In this document: in pieces, positions 52,689 through 62,825 of the stretch
Layout: each line of letters begins with the position of its first letter
How positions within the stretch are numbered: position 1 is the stretch's first letter
From: Flavobacterium sp. J49
Lineage (GTDB): Bacteria; Bacteroidota; Bacteroidia; Flavobacteriales; Flavobacteriaceae
DNA length: 64,000 bases
Direction of reading: 5' to 3'
Assembly: GCF_011742145.1 (NCBI RefSeq)
Contig: NZ_JAAQQU010000105.1
Span: 335,542 to 399,541 of the forward strand
Notes under the pieces: model-generated
What the model saw: the letters and a program-made list of their open reading frames with translations, nothing else
What the model was told of the DNA's origin: nothing
Database searches by the model: none
Program-made: the position numbers and the translations under genes

Positions 52689-53777
52689 ATGTCCAATAAT
52701 CCGCTAAGAAAAGACAAAACGTGCTTAAATTGCCGACACGTTGTTGAAAACCGATTCTGTCCCAATTGCGGTCAGGAAAACACCGATACCCGTAAAACTT
52801 TTGTTCAGTTATTTATTCATTTTTTTGAAGACTTAACCCATTACGAAAACTCGTTTTGGAAAACCATCCGAAACTTGATTTTTAAGCCTTCGGCGTTAAC
52901 CAAAGAATATCTTTCGGGCAAGCGAATGTCTTACTTAGCTCCTATTCGTCTTTATATTTTTATCAGTTTTGTAACCTTCTTTTTGATTTCTATTATTCCA
53001 GACAATCCAAGTGAGGAAATTGTTGAAGTAAGCCAAACCGCAGCCAAAGAGCAAGCCATAACTACTGACCCCATTGCAAAAACAGAGGACAATCTCGAAA
53101 AAAAGAAATGGATAGCCAATATGGAAAAAAAGGGTTATATCGATAAGAAAGCTGCCGATTCGTTGCAAAAAGCAGTGAGTCAACGAGAGGAAAGCGATGA
53201 CGCGAGCGATTATATGAATTTTGGTTACCGTTCGGTGGAACATTTAGACTCGATTCAAAAATTTGGCAAAGCCGATGAAAAACTTTCTGATTGGGAGTAT
53301 TGGATCAACAAAAAAATCTTGTTGGTTAAAAAAGGAAAAACTAAAGAAGAGGTTTATGAAAAGTTAATGGAATCCTTTACCCGAAACATCCCCAAAGCTT
53401 TATTTATTTACATGCCTTTGTTTGCATTTGTGCTTTGGTTGTTTCAAAGTAAAAAACGATGGTACTATTTTGACCACGGCATTTTCACCTTGCATTACTT
53501 TTCCTTTTTATTATTAGCTTCCTTAATTCTCGAGTTGTTCAATTTCTTTATCGGAATGCTCGGTAATCATTGGGTTTTAAACACTATCGTTTATATCGTT
53601 GACTCGGTGATTATTGTGTATATGCTTTATTATTTTTTCCCGGCACACCACCGATTTTATGAACAAAGTAGGTTTAAAACCATAATCAAAGGTATCTTTA
53701 TCTTTTTTATCAATCTGATTATTCTAACATTTATATTGATTGGACTTTTCTTCTTTTCATTTATTAACATTCATTAA
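52689..53777 (+). CDS. DUF3667 membrane protein with N-terminal zinc ribbon
   Basis: 362 residues. A zinc ribbon is formed by Cys12, Cys15, Cys24 and Cys27 (CLNC and CPNC). DUF3667 features include FFEDLTHYENSFWKTIRNLIFKPSALTKEYLSGKRMSYLAPIRLYIFISF. Hydrophobic segments lie at about 94-104 and from 235 onward (three or four spans). The middle is charged and probably coiled. The gene ends 2 bases before the M28 peptidase gene, so the two are read together. The family has no known role. Confidence 0.88.
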   Translation: MSNNPLRKDKTCLNCRHVVENRFCPNCGQENTDTRKTFVQLFIHFFEDLTHYENSFWKTIRNLIFKPSALTKEYLSGKRMSYLAPIRLYIFISFVTFFLISIIPDNPSEEIVEVSQTAAKEQAITTDPIAKTEDNLEKKKWIANMEKKGYIDKKAADSLQKAVSQREESDDASDYMNFGYRSVEHLDSIQKFGKADEKLSDWEYWINKKILLVKKGKTKEEVYEKLMESFTRNIPKALFIYMPLFAFVLWLFQSKKRWYYFDHGIFTLHYFSFLLLASLILELFNFFIGMLGNHWVLNTIVYIVDSVIIVYMLYYFFPAHHRFYEQSRFKTIIKGIFIFFINLIILTFILIGLFFFSFINIH

Positions 53778-53779
53778 CT

Positions 53780-54814
53780 ATGATTAAAAAAATAATTACA
53801 CTGTCACTACTCATTGCGTTATTTACAGGCTGTAACGCTCAAAAATCAAATAGCCCAAAGTCCGATAAAAAAACGGTGGTCAATACGTACATCAATTCTA
53901 TTTCGACGGAGCGTTTGCGCACGAATCTGACTTACATAGCTTCTGACGAAATGGAAGGGCGAGAAACCGGTAGCGCCGGACAAAAGAAAGCGGGACAATA
54001 CATGATTGACTTTTACAAAAGCCATGGCGTATCTTTTCCGAAAGGAGCTAAAGATTACTACCAACCCATTCCGGCTGCCTTTTTAAATGCCAAAAGAAAT
54101 GAAAACCTACCCGATTCGGAGAACATTTGGGCCTATATCGAAGGTTCGGAAAAACCTAATGAAATAGTGGTAATTTCTGCTCACTATGACCATGTTGGTG
54201 TTAAAAACGGACAAGTATACAACGGTGCCGATGATGACGGTTCGGGCACTGTGGCTTTGATGGAAATGGCCGTAGCTTTTCAAAAGGCCAAAAACGAAGG
54301 TCACGGACCAAAGCGTTCTATCCTAATCTTACACGTAACGGGTGAAGAACACGGTTTGCACGGTTCGCGTTACTATTCGGAAAATCCATTATTCCCTTTA
54401 AAAAATACCGTAGCCGATGTCAATATTGACATGATTGGTCGTCGCGATGATTTTCATAAAGACAGTAATAATTATGTGTACGTAATTGGTTCCGATTATT
54501 TATCTTCTGACCTTTACAACATTTGCGAAAGCGTAAACAAAGAATACATCAATCTTACCATTGATTACAAATACAACGATAAAAATGACCCTAATCGTTT
54601 TTACTATCGTTCTGACCATTACAACTTTGCCAAAAACGGAATCCCGTCAGTATTTTTGTTCAACGGCACGCATGCCGATTACCACAAACCCGGAGATGAT
54701 GTAAGCAAAATAGAATTTGATGCACTAACTAAAAGAACGCAATATGCTTTTGCTATTGCTTGGGAAATTGCCAACAGGCATAAAAAATTAGTAGTGGATA
54801 AGAAGGATAAGTAG
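53780..54814 (+). CDS. M28-family metallopeptidase lipoprotein
   Basis: 344 residues with a lipobox (IALFTGC, then NAQ). The two-zinc aminopeptidase core carries HYDHVGV, NGADDDGSGT, TGEEHGLHGS, VDVNIDMIGR-type spacing and GTHADYHKPGDD. The general base is the first Glu of EEH. The enzyme is probably an exported aminopeptidase. It follows the DUF3667 gene by 2 bases. Confidence 0.92.
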   Translation: MIKKIITLSLLIALFTGCNAQKSNSPKSDKKTVVNTYINSISTERLRTNLTYIASDEMEGRETGSAGQKKAGQYMIDFYKSHGVSFPKGAKDYYQPIPAAFLNAKRNENLPDSENIWAYIEGSEKPNEIVVISAHYDHVGVKNGQVYNGADDDGSGTVALMEMAVAFQKAKNEGHGPKRSILILHVTGEEHGLHGSRYYSENPLFPLKNTVADVNIDMIGRRDDFHKDSNNYVYVIGSDYLSSDLYNICESVNKEYINLTIDYKYNDKNDPNRFYYRSDHYNFAKNGIPSVFLFNGTHADYHKPGDDVSKIEFDALTKRTQYAFAIAWEIANRHKKLVVDKKDK

Positions 54815-54835
54815 TAAACCTCGTTAGTTATACAA

Positions 54836-54870
54836 ACAAAAAAAGCCTCCATTATCTGGAGGCTTTATAA
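54836..54870. terminator. Terminator between M28 peptidase and tRNA-His
   Basis: AAAGCCTCC and GGAGGCTTT form a stem around ATTATCT, with A and T on the flanks. Confidence 0.85.
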
Positions 54871-54875
54871 TTTTG

Positions 54876-54950
<75 letters not shown>

Positions 54951-55036
54951 ATGTACTGCTTTACAAAGCCGTAGCTTCTTTTGCGAGTGCAAATATACTG
55001 CAAAAGTTATCTTTTGCAAACATTCTTTTTATTTTT

Positions 55037-55753
55037 TTAAATCAAATCCGATAAGCTATTGACTGCCACATACCTTTCAGTGGTGAAACCTTCGGCATAT
55101 TCTACCCCAACCAATCTTCCAAAGTCCTGAGAGCGGTAATTGATGCTTTCTAAAAAGTTTTTAGTTGCAATTGGCGTAATGGGCTCGTTGGAGTTTTCAG
55201 AATAAAACTGCGAACTGTAAGCCAATATCGATTGGGTTTTTTGCGTTATAAAATCGGTTATATCCACTACAAAATCGGGTTCAATATTTTTCCATTGGAT
55301 ATAATGGTACACTACTTTTGGTCGCCATGCTTCTTGCACAACACCTTCATGTGTGGTTTCAATCCTTCTCAATCCCGATAAAAAGCATGCATCCGAAACC
55401 AGCTTGCTGCCTTTTGCATGATCAATGTGTCGGTCTTCAATAGCGTTGCAAATCACTATCTCCGGACGGTATTTTCGCAATCTCTTGATGATTTCCATTT
55501 GATGGGCTTCATCATTGACAAAAAAACCATCGCGCATGTCTAAGTTCTCACGAACGGAAATGCCGAGTATCTCCGCTGCCAATTGGGATTCCTTATTTCT
55601 GATTTCTACCGAACCACGGGTTCCGAGTTCACCACGGGTCAAATCGATGATGCCGACTTTTTTTCCGCGGGAAACTTCTTTGGCGATGGTACCGCTGCAA
55701 CCCAATTCTACATCATCGGGATGCGCTCCGAAAGCTACTATATCTAGTTTCAT
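55037..55753 (-). CDS. bshB1: Bacillithiol biosynthesis deacetylase BshB1
   Basis: 238 residues from ATG 55753. The start is preferred over 55774 because a -7 box (TATTTTTG on minus) occupies 55772-55779. The LmbE/PIG-L fold is clear: zinc ligands in AFGAHPDDVELGC, and RHIDHAKGSKLVSDACFLSGL. LTRGELGTRGS is typical of BshB1. It removes acetate from GlcNAc-malate in bacillithiol synthesis, a main thiol of flavobacteria. It is preceded by an isochorismate synthase gene 30 bases away. Confidence 0.92.
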   Translation of the reverse strand: MKLDIVAFGAHPDDVELGCSGTIAKEVSRGKKVGIIDLTRGELGTRGSVEIRNKESQLAAEILGISVRENLDMRDGFFVNDEAHQMEIIKRLRKYRPEIVICNAIEDRHIDHAKGSKLVSDACFLSGLRRIETTHEGVVQEAWRPKVVYHYIQWKNIEPDFVVDITDFITQKTQSILAYSSQFYSENSNEPITPIATKNFLESINYRSQDFGRLVGVEYAEGFTTERYVAVNSLSDLI

Positions 55754-55771
55754 ACTGTTATTTTGAAGTGA

Positions 55772-55779
55772 CAAAAATA
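55772..55779 (-). promoter_or_regulatory. -7 box of bshB1
   Basis: CAAAAATA on plus reads TATTTTTG on minus (TAnnTTTG), 18 bases before ATG 55753. This decides the start codon. Confidence 0.5.
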
Positions 55780-55783
55780 CAAC

Positions 55784-56848
55784 TTACACTATAGATTTTC
55801 TCATTGTCATAGATTTATTCACCGTTTCCCGGAATTCATCCTCGGGAACACTGTCTTTGGTGATGCCGCAACCGATAAAAAGTACTGCTGTATCGCCAAC
55901 AATTTTCATGCAACGCAAATTGACAAACAAATCGGATTGCTCGGTTCGGAACGTGGTCAAATCAATATTTAGTTCGCCTAAAAAACCGGAGTAATATTCG
56001 CGTTCGTAGTTTTCATTTTTAAGAATAAAATCCTTAGCCGTTTCTTTGGGCAAACCGCAAACCGCCGAAGTGGGATGCAAAGCCGAAATGATGTTGGCTA
56101 TTGCTTTTTTGGATTTGGCAGTAGCCGAAATATCGGTTTTGATATGCCACAAATTTCCGGCTTTCACAGAATACGGACTGGAAACTGTCATTTCACTGAC
56201 TTTATCCTGTAAATTGGTGGTAATAAATTCGGTCACCAATCGTTGTTCTTCGGTTTCTTTTTGGGGCCAAATGACATTCTCCGCATTGGTTGCTATTTGC
56301 GTTCCCGCCAAGGCAACAGTTTGCAATGCTCTTCGATTGATTTTGAGAAACTGTTCCGGTGTGGCTCCCATCCACAAACCAATTTTGGGATGAAAAAAAC
56401 AATATTTAAAAGCCGTCGGATAAAAAGCAATTAACTTCTTGAATACGGTTTCCAAATCAAATTGTCTCAAAAGCACTTCTTCCTTTCGGGACAGCACCAC
56501 TTTTTCAAAAGTACCTTTAACTATTGCCTCAATTCCTCTTTGCACCAAATTCTCGAACACTATTTTAGCGGTTTCATCAATCTCTTGAGAAATGGTATTG
56601 GCTACTACATAATCGGTTAGAATAATCTTTTCCACATAAACATCCGATTGCTTTTGAGGAACAAACGGAATCAAGTCGCCATCAAAAGGCGCAAAAACAA
56701 ATCCTTTTGCAGCATAATCCTCCAGAAAATACAGATGATCGTTCTTTTGGAACAATCCCACCATTCTATCCGAATTGGGTTTTGCATACAACACAAAAGG
56801 CAATTGCTGTTCTTGGTGTGTTTTGACTTTGATGAATAAATCGGTCAT
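55784..56848 (-). CDS. menF: Isochorismate synthase (MenF-like)
   Basis: 354 residues of the chorismate-binding fold. Typical segments are FEKVVLSRKEEVLLR, LWMGATPEQFLKI, TVALAGTQIATNAENVIWPQKETEEQRLV, LHPTSAVCGLPKE and the terminal YYSGFLGELN with IGCGITKDS. It turns chorismate into isochorismate for menaquinone. It overlaps the thioesterase gene by 4 bases (ATGA), so translation is coupled. Anthranilate or aminodeoxychorismate synthases share the fold; the coupled thioesterase suggests menaquinone. Confidence 0.9.
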   Translation of the reverse strand: MTDLFIKVKTHQEQQLPFVLYAKPNSDRMVGLFQKNDHLYFLEDYAAKGFVFAPFDGDLIPFVPQKQSDVYVEKIILTDYVVANTISQEIDETAKIVFENLVQRGIEAIVKGTFEKVVLSRKEEVLLRQFDLETVFKKLIAFYPTAFKYCFFHPKIGLWMGATPEQFLKINRRALQTVALAGTQIATNAENVIWPQKETEEQRLVTEFITTNLQDKVSEMTVSSPYSVKAGNLWHIKTDISATAKSKKAIANIISALHPTSAVCGLPKETAKDFILKNENYEREYYSGFLGELNIDLTTFRTEQSDLFVNLRCMKIVGDTAVLFIGCGITKDSVPEDEFRETVNKSMTMRKSIV

Positions 56849-57270
56849 GATCTTCTGGGTAAAATCATATTGGTCAACTTACAAAGCGAGATGAGTTTGT
56901 CGTGCTCATCTGTGATTTTTATTTCCCAAAGATGAATACTTCTCCCTTGGTGAATAATTCTGGCGGTACAATACACTATGCCTTCACGCTTGCTTTTCAA
57001 ATGATTGGCAGATATTTCAATCCCACGCACTTCTTGCTTATCGGTATTGATGAACATTAACGAAGCTGCGCTTCCGACACTTTCGGCTAAGGCTACCGTA
57101 GCGCCACCATGCAACAATCCCATCGGTTGGTGCACTCTGGAATTCACCGGCATTTTAGCAGTTAAATAACCTTCACCGGCATCGATATATTCTATTTCTA
57201 AGGTTTGCATCAAAGTGTTGTTACACCATTCGTTGCATAATTGGAGTACTTTTTCTTTATCAAAGGACAT
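56845..57270 (-). CDS. menI: Hotdog thioesterase (probable DHNA-CoA hydrolase)
   Basis: 141 residues of the PaaI/MenI hotdog type. The active-site loop is RVHQPMGLLHGGATVALAESVGSAAS, with Gln, His and Glu in the usual places. VRGIEISANHLKSKREGIVYCTARIIHQGRSIHLWEIKI completes the fold. Translation is coupled to the isochorismate synthase (4-base overlap), so hydrolysis of 1,4-dihydroxy-2-naphthoyl-CoA in menaquinone synthesis is the most likely job. It could serve another aryl-CoA. Confidence 0.83.
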   Translation of the reverse strand: MSFDKEKVLQLCNEWCNNTLMQTLEIEYIDAGEGYLTAKMPVNSRVHQPMGLLHGGATVALAESVGSAASLMFINTDKQEVRGIEISANHLKSKREGIVYCTARIIHQGRSIHLWEIKITDEHDKLISLCKLTNMILPRRS

Positions 57271-57477
57271 AGCTTTTTTTTGTAAAAATACTACTTATTT
57301 GGCATAAGGAAAACAAATCAAAACTTCACTTTTAAAAATCAGTCATACTAAAACCTCATTTTTTACGTTATTCCTACATAGAATTTCAAATCTCAAATTT
57401 CAAATTTTCAAATTAATACCTACATTTACCACCCGAGACCATAAGGTCGAACGGTACAAAGTAAAAATTCAACATAC

Positions 57478-59019
57478 ATGCGCAATATTATTATCCTTTT
57501 CATTGTTGGTTTGGCCATCTCCGTGAGTTCTTGTCGTGAAGACTTTCAATTCGAACCCAGTACCGGCGATTTGACTTTTTCCAAAGACACGGTTTATTTA
57601 GATACGGTTTTCACCAACATTGGTTCGAGTACTTATACTTTGAAAGTGTATAATAAAAGTGATAAAGATATTAGCATTCCCACCATCCAATTGGGCCGTG
57701 GTCAAGCATCCAAATACCGTATGACCGTTGATGGTATGATAGGCGAAAACAACCGCGTGTTTCACAATGTCGAATTATTAGCCAAAGACAGTTTGTACAT
57801 TTTCATAGAAGTGACTTCTGATGTAGCTTTAGCCAATCCGACGGATTTTTTATACACCGATGTTATTGAATTCCGTCATGGGAATGGAGAAGTTCAGGAT
57901 GTGGATTTGGTGACTTTAATACAAGACGCTTATTTCTTATATCCAAGGCGATTTGATGATGGTACCACTGAAACTTTGCCAATAGGTGATGAAGAAGTTT
58001 ATGGTTTTTTCTTGGATGAAAATGACCCTGTTAACGGCAATGAATATGTTTGGGGCAATGACAAACCATATGTTATCTATGGATATGCCGCAGTTCCTAC
58101 CGGAAAGACGCTCAATGTTCAACCGGGAGCAAGAGTCCATTTTCATGCTGAATCAGGTTTGATTGTTGGCAATGGCGGTTCATTAAGAGTCAACGGTCAA
58201 TTATCTACTACAGAAGCTTTGGAAAACGAAATCATCTTTGAAGGCGATCGATTAGAACCCGGTTTCTCAGACGTTCCCGGACAATGGGGAACGATATGGC
58301 TGACCGATGGCAGTACCAATAATTACATCGAACATTTGACGTTGAAAAACGCCGTAGTTGGTTTATTAATCGACCACAATGACGGCACCACCACGACCAT
58401 CAAAAACAGTCAAATTTATGATTGTTCGAATATGGGAATTTATGCTAAAACAGCTAAAATATATGGCGAAAACTTAGTAATCAACACTGCCGGACAGTAT
58501 GCTTTGGCGTGTACGCTTGGCGGAAGTTATGAATTCAAACACTGCACTTTTAACAACAATTGGTCGAGTTCCCGGCAATTGGCAGTTAGAATTGACAATT
58601 ATTACACCGACAATACGACCAACCAGCAAGTGGCTTTCGATTTGGAACAAGCCAATTTTTACAACTGTATTATTTTTGGGTCCAATCAAATTGAATTGTT
58701 TTTAGACAAAAGTACGATTAGTCCGGAAACCAATTGGACTGCACCAATTTTCAGCAAGTGCCAAATTAAATTCAACAACGTTAACAATCAGTTTACCAAC
58801 AATCCCGATTATGCTTTCTTAAACGATACCAATGAAATAATCAGAAACGGCACGCCTGATTTCTTAGATATTTATAACAACAAACTATTTATCGGAGCCG
58901 ATTCGGACGCTAAAAACTTTGGAGTAGACGTAGGCGTTCCGAATGATATTTTAGGAAATCCACGCAATGGTGTGTTCGATTTAGGAGCCTACAATTCAAT
59001 TGTATTTCCGGAGGATTAA
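57478..59019 (+). CDS. Right-handed beta-helix lipoprotein
   Basis: 513 residues. Lipobox Cys19 in LAISVSSC, followed by REDFQFEP. The first third is beta-rich, with a DTVYLDTVFTNIGSSTYTLKVYNKS unit like an Ig-like fold. From about residue 190 the repeats of a parallel beta-helix appear (TLNVQPGARVHFHAESGLIVGNGGSLRVNG, then EHLTLKNAVVGLLI, then TIKNSQIYDCSNMGIYA). The end reads DVGVPNDILGNPRNGVFDLGAY, common in beta-helix proteins of Bacteroidota. Such folds bind or cut polysaccharides; no catalytic site is evident. Confidence 0.87.
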   Translation: MRNIIILFIVGLAISVSSCREDFQFEPSTGDLTFSKDTVYLDTVFTNIGSSTYTLKVYNKSDKDISIPTIQLGRGQASKYRMTVDGMIGENNRVFHNVELLAKDSLYIFIEVTSDVALANPTDFLYTDVIEFRHGNGEVQDVDLVTLIQDAYFLYPRRFDDGTTETLPIGDEEVYGFFLDENDPVNGNEYVWGNDKPYVIYGYAAVPTGKTLNVQPGARVHFHAESGLIVGNGGSLRVNGQLSTTEALENEIIFEGDRLEPGFSDVPGQWGTIWLTDGSTNNYIEHLTLKNAVVGLLIDHNDGTTTTIKNSQIYDCSNMGIYAKTAKIYGENLVINTAGQYALACTLGGSYEFKHCTFNNNWSSSRQLAVRIDNYYTDNTTNQQVAFDLEQANFYNCIIFGSNQIELFLDKSTISPETNWTAPIFSKCQIKFNNVNNQFTNNPDYAFLNDTNEIIRNGTPDFLDIYNNKLFIGADSDAKNFGVDVGVPNDILGNPRNGVFDLGAYNSIVFPED

Positions 59020-59057
59020 TTTTTTCAAAACTGATTTTAGGTTTCGTTTTTTTAGCC

Positions 59058-59065
59058 TAAATTTG
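59058..59065 (+). promoter_or_regulatory. -7 box of purL
   Basis: TAAATTTG fits TAnnTTTG, 29 bases before ATG 59095. TTTAGG (59036-59041) and CCTAAA (59056-59061) flank the spacer as an inverted pair overlapping the box. Confidence 0.5.
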
Positions 59066-59094
59066 CACCTACAACAACAACTAATAAAAACACA

Positions 59095-62000
59095 ATGATT
59101 CATTTCTTCGGAAACGAAAGTACTACTGTTTTTGCCGTACAAGCGCAAAACGAACTTTCGGCAGAAACTATCTCAAAATTAAACTGGCTTTTTGCCAACG
59201 CACATAAAATAGAAAAATCCGTACTGACGGATTTTTTTGTTGGTCCACGTGCCGCCATGGTAACCCCTTGGAGTACCAATGCCGTTGAAATTACCCAAAA
59301 CATGGGCATCGAAGGCATCATCAGAATTGAAGAATTCGAAAAAGTAACCGAAAAATTTACCGATTTCGACCCAATGCTTTCGCAAAAATACAGCGAATTA
59401 ACCCAAGATATTTTCACCATTAATATCGAACCGGAACCGATTTTAGAAATTGAGGACATTGCCGCTTACAACCAACAAGAGGGTTTGGCTTTAAGCGCTG
59501 AAGAGGTTGATTATTTAAATGGAGTAGCACTCAAAATTGGCCGCAAATTGACTGATTCAGAAGTGTTTGGTTTCTCGCAAGCCAATTCAGAACACTGTCG
59601 TCACAAAATCTTCAACGGGACTTTTGTCATTGATGGCGAAGAAAAAGAAACTTCATTATTCAAACTTATCAAAAAAACATCAGCCGAAAATCCAAACGAT
59701 ATTGTTTCGGCTTATAAAGATAACGTAGCTTTTGTCAAAGGTCCAAAAGTTACCCAATTCGCACCCAAAAGTGCCGACAAGCCTGATTTCTACGAAACCA
59801 AAGAATTTGATTCGGTGATTTCCTTAAAAGCGGAAACCCATAATTTCCCAACAACCGTAGAACCATTCAATGGTGCTGCCACCGGTTCGGGTGGAGAAAT
59901 CAGAGATAGATTGGCTGGCGGACAAGGTTCGTTACCCTTAGCCGGAACTGCTGTTTACATGACCGCATATTCTCGTTTGGCAGCCAATCGCGATTGGGAA
60001 AACGGAATGAACGAGCGACAATGGTTGTACCAAACCCCAATGGATATTTTAATCAAAGCTTCCAATGGTGCTTCTGATTTCGGGAATAAGTTTGGGCAAC
60101 CGTTAATCACAGGTTCTATTCTGACTTTTGAACACGAAGAAGAACCCGAGGCAACGTCGAACGGAGCGAAGCTAAACAGAAAGCTCGGTTACGACAAAGT
60201 CATCATGCAAGCAGGCGGCATTGGTTACGGAAAATTAGATCAATCCATCAAAAAGAGACCGACATCCGGAGATAAAATCGTAATCCTTGGTGGTGAAAAT
60301 TACCGAATCGGAATGGGTGGTGCTGCTGTTTCCTCAGCTGACACGGGTGCTTTTGGTTCGGGAATTGAATTAAATGCCATCCAACGTTCCAACCCTGAAA
60401 TGCAAAAACGCGCGGCAAATGCCATTCGCGGTTTGGTAGAAAGTGATAACAATCCGATTGTTTCTATTCACGATCACGGCGCGGGCGGACATTTAAATTG
60501 TCTTTCCGAATTGGTGGAAGAAACCGGTGGTTTGATTGATTTAGATAAATTGCCAGTAGGTGATCCAACGCTTTCTGCTAAAGAAATCATTGGCAACGAA
60601 TCTCAGGAAAGAATGGGATTGGTCATTGGTCAAAAAGATATTGATACGTTACAACGCATTGCCGATAGAGAACGTTCTCCGATGTATCAAGTTGGTGAAG
60701 TAACCGATAATCAACGCTTCACTTTTGAAAGCAAAACAACCGGTGCCAAACCAATGGATTTCGCCTTGGAAGACATGTTTGGCAGTTCGCCAAAAACCAT
60801 CATGGCGGATAAAACCATCGATAGAAATTACACCGATTTAGAATATAGCAGCGATTACATCCAAGATTATTTAAGAGATGTCTTGAAATTAGAAGCGGTA
60901 GCTTGTAAAGATTGGTTGACCAATAAAGTGGATCGTTGCGTAGGCGGAAGAGTTGCCAAACAACAATGCGCCGGACCATTACAGTTGCCTTTAAATAATG
61001 TTGGTGTAATGGCGTTGGATTTCAACGGAAAAGAAGGAATTGCCACTTCCATCGGTCACGCTCCTATTTCGGCTTTAATCGATCCGAAAGCCGGAAGCAG
61101 AAACGCCATTGCCGAAGCGTTATCCAATATTATTTTTGCGCCGTTAAAAGACAACTTGAAAAGCGTTTCGTTGTCAGCCAACTGGATGTGGGCTTGTAAA
61201 AACGAAGGTGAAGATGCCCGTTTGTACGAAGCGGTTCAGGCTTGTTCTGATTTTGCTATCGAATTAGGCATCAACATTCCCACCGGAAAAGATTCGCTAT
61301 CCATGAAGCAGAAATACCCGAACGATGAAGTGATTGCACCGGGAACGGTCATTATTTCGGCGGCCGGAAATTGTTCCAATATTACTAAAGTCGTTGAGCC
61401 GGTGCTGCAAAGAAATGGCGGTTCGATTTATTATATCAATTTGTCGCAAGACGAATTTAAATTGGGCGGAAGTTCATTTGCCCAAACCCAAAATAAAATT
61501 GGTTCAGAAACACCGACCATTAAAGACTCGGCTTTCTTCAAAAAAGCCTTCAACACCATTCAGGATTTAATCAAAGACCGACAAATCGTTGCCGGACATG
61601 ATATCGGAAGCGGTGGTTTGATTACGACTTTGTTGGAAATGTGTTTTGCCGATAATCATTTAGGAGCCAAAATCGATTTCTCTTCATTGGAAGAAAATAA
61701 TTTGGTCAAAATCCTATTCGCTGAAAACATCGGATTGGTATTGCAAGCCAAAGACGACGCTACATTCGAAAAAGCTTTAGAAGGAATTGAATACTTCAAA
61801 ATAGGACAAGTTCAGGATTCAGAATCATTGACTATTGAAGATTTAGTGCTTGACATTCGTGCTTTAAGAGACGTTTGGTTTGAAACTTCATATTTGTTAG
61901 ACCAAAAACAAACCAAAAACAATACGGCTAGAGAGCGTTTTAACAATTACAGCCAACAAGCTTTACACTATCAATTCCCAAGTCATTTTACAGGTTTAAA

Positions 62001-62772
62001 ACCGGTAATCGACAATAGCAAACCACGTCCGAAAGCAGCCATCATCCGCGAAAAAGGAAGCAATTCTGAGCGTGAAATGGCGAATGCGATGTACTTGGCC
62101 GGATTTGATGTGAAAGACGTTCACATGACCGATTTGATCTCTGGTAGAGAAACACTGGAAGACATACAATTTATTGGAGCTGTCGGTGGTTTTTCTAATT
62201 CCGATGTTTTGGGTTCTGCCAAAGGTTGGGCCGGAGCGTTTTTATACAATGAAAAAGCCAACACCGCTTTAAAGAATTTCCTAAAACGCGAAGACACTTT
62301 ATCTGTCGGAATTTGCAACGGCTGTCAATTGTTCATGGAATTAGAAGTCATCAATCCGGAACACGAAGTGCACGGTAAAATGAAACACAATGATTCGCAC
62401 AAACACGAAAGCATTTTTACTTCGGTTAAAGTACAAGAAAACCATTCGGTAATGCTAAAAACACTTGCCGGAGCTACACTGGGTGTTTGGGTTTCACATG
62501 GTGAAGGAAAATTCCATTTGCCTTATGAAGAAAGTCAGTATAACATCGTAGCCAAATATGCTTACGAGGGCTATCCTGCCAATCCAAACGGTTCCGATTA
62601 TAACACGGCGATGCTGTGTGACAAAACCGGAAGACATTTGGTGATGATGCCTCACATCGAGCGTTCTACTTTCCCATGGAATTGGGCATATTATCCTGGT
62701 GATAAAAAAGACGAAGTTTCGCCATGGATTGAAGCCTTTGTCAATGCCAGAGAATGGATTGAAAACAGATAA
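59095..62772 (+). CDS. purL: Phosphoribosylformylglycinamidine synthase (PurL, large form)
   Basis: 1225 residues of the large single-chain type. It makes FGAM from FGAR, ATP and glutamine in purine synthesis. N-terminal domain, linker with FSQANSEHCRHKIFNG, and two AIR-synthetase halves (ETHNFPTTVEPFNGAATGSGGEIRDR, SIHDHGAGGHLNCLSELV) are in order. The C-terminal glutaminase has Cys1074 in GICNGCQLFMELE and ends with HIERSTFPWNWAYYPG. Residues at about 350-362 (PEATSNGAKLN) look like an added loop in HEEEP...KLGYDK. It has its own promoter and terminator. Confidence 0.96.
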   Translation: MIHFFGNESTTVFAVQAQNELSAETISKLNWLFANAHKIEKSVLTDFFVGPRAAMVTPWSTNAVEITQNMGIEGIIRIEEFEKVTEKFTDFDPMLSQKYSELTQDIFTINIEPEPILEIEDIAAYNQQEGLALSAEEVDYLNGVALKIGRKLTDSEVFGFSQANSEHCRHKIFNGTFVIDGEEKETSLFKLIKKTSAENPNDIVSAYKDNVAFVKGPKVTQFAPKSADKPDFYETKEFDSVISLKAETHNFPTTVEPFNGAATGSGGEIRDRLAGGQGSLPLAGTAVYMTAYSRLAANRDWENGMNERQWLYQTPMDILIKASNGASDFGNKFGQPLITGSILTFEHEEEPEATSNGAKLNRKLGYDKVIMQAGGIGYGKLDQSIKKRPTSGDKIVILGGENYRIGMGGAAVSSADTGAFGSGIELNAIQRSNPEMQKRAANAIRGLVESDNNPIVSIHDHGAGGHLNCLSELVEETGGLIDLDKLPVGDPTLSAKEIIGNESQERMGLVIGQKDIDTLQRIADRERSPMYQVGEVTDNQRFTFESKTTGAKPMDFALEDMFGSSPKTIMADKTIDRNYTDLEYSSDYIQDYLRDVLKLEAVACKDWLTNKVDRCVGGRVAKQQCAGPLQLPLNNVGVMALDFNGKEGIATSIGHAPISALIDPKAGSRNAIAEALSNIIFAPLKDNLKSVSLSANWMWACKNEGEDARLYEAVQACSDFAIELGINIPTGKDSLSMKQKYPNDEVIAPGTVIISAAGNCSNITKVVEPVLQRNGGSIYYINLSQDEFKLGGSSFAQTQNKIGSETPTIKDSAFFKKAFNTIQDLIKDRQIVAGHDIGSGGLITTLLEMCFADNHLGAKIDFSSLEENNLVKILFAENIGLVLQAKDDATFEKALEGIEYFKIGQVQDSESLTIEDLVLDIRALRDVWFETSYLLDQKQTKNNTARERFNNYSQQALHYQFPSHFTGLKPVIDNSKPRPKAAIIREKGSNSEREMANAMYLAGFDVKDVHMTDLISGRETLEDIQFIGAVGGFSNSDVLGSAKGWAGAFLYNEKANTALKNFLKREDTLSVGICNGCQLFMELEVINPEHEVHGKMKHNDSHKHESIFTSVKVQENHSVMLKTLAGATLGVWVSHGEGKFHLPYEESQYNIVAKYAYEGYPANPNGSDYNTAMLCDKTGRHLVMMPHIERSTFPWNWAYYPGDKKDEVSPWIEAFVNAREWIENR

Positions 62773-62773
62773 A

Positions 62774-62806
62774 TAAAAAAAGCTCCTAAAATTCAGGAGC
62801 TTTTTC
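62774..62806. terminator. Bidirectional terminator after purL
   Basis: AAAAGCTCCT and AGGAGCTTTT enclose AAAATTC. It also serves the convergent barrel gene (stop 62826). Confidence 0.88.
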
Positions 62807-62825
62807 ATTTGTATTAATCATCTTT

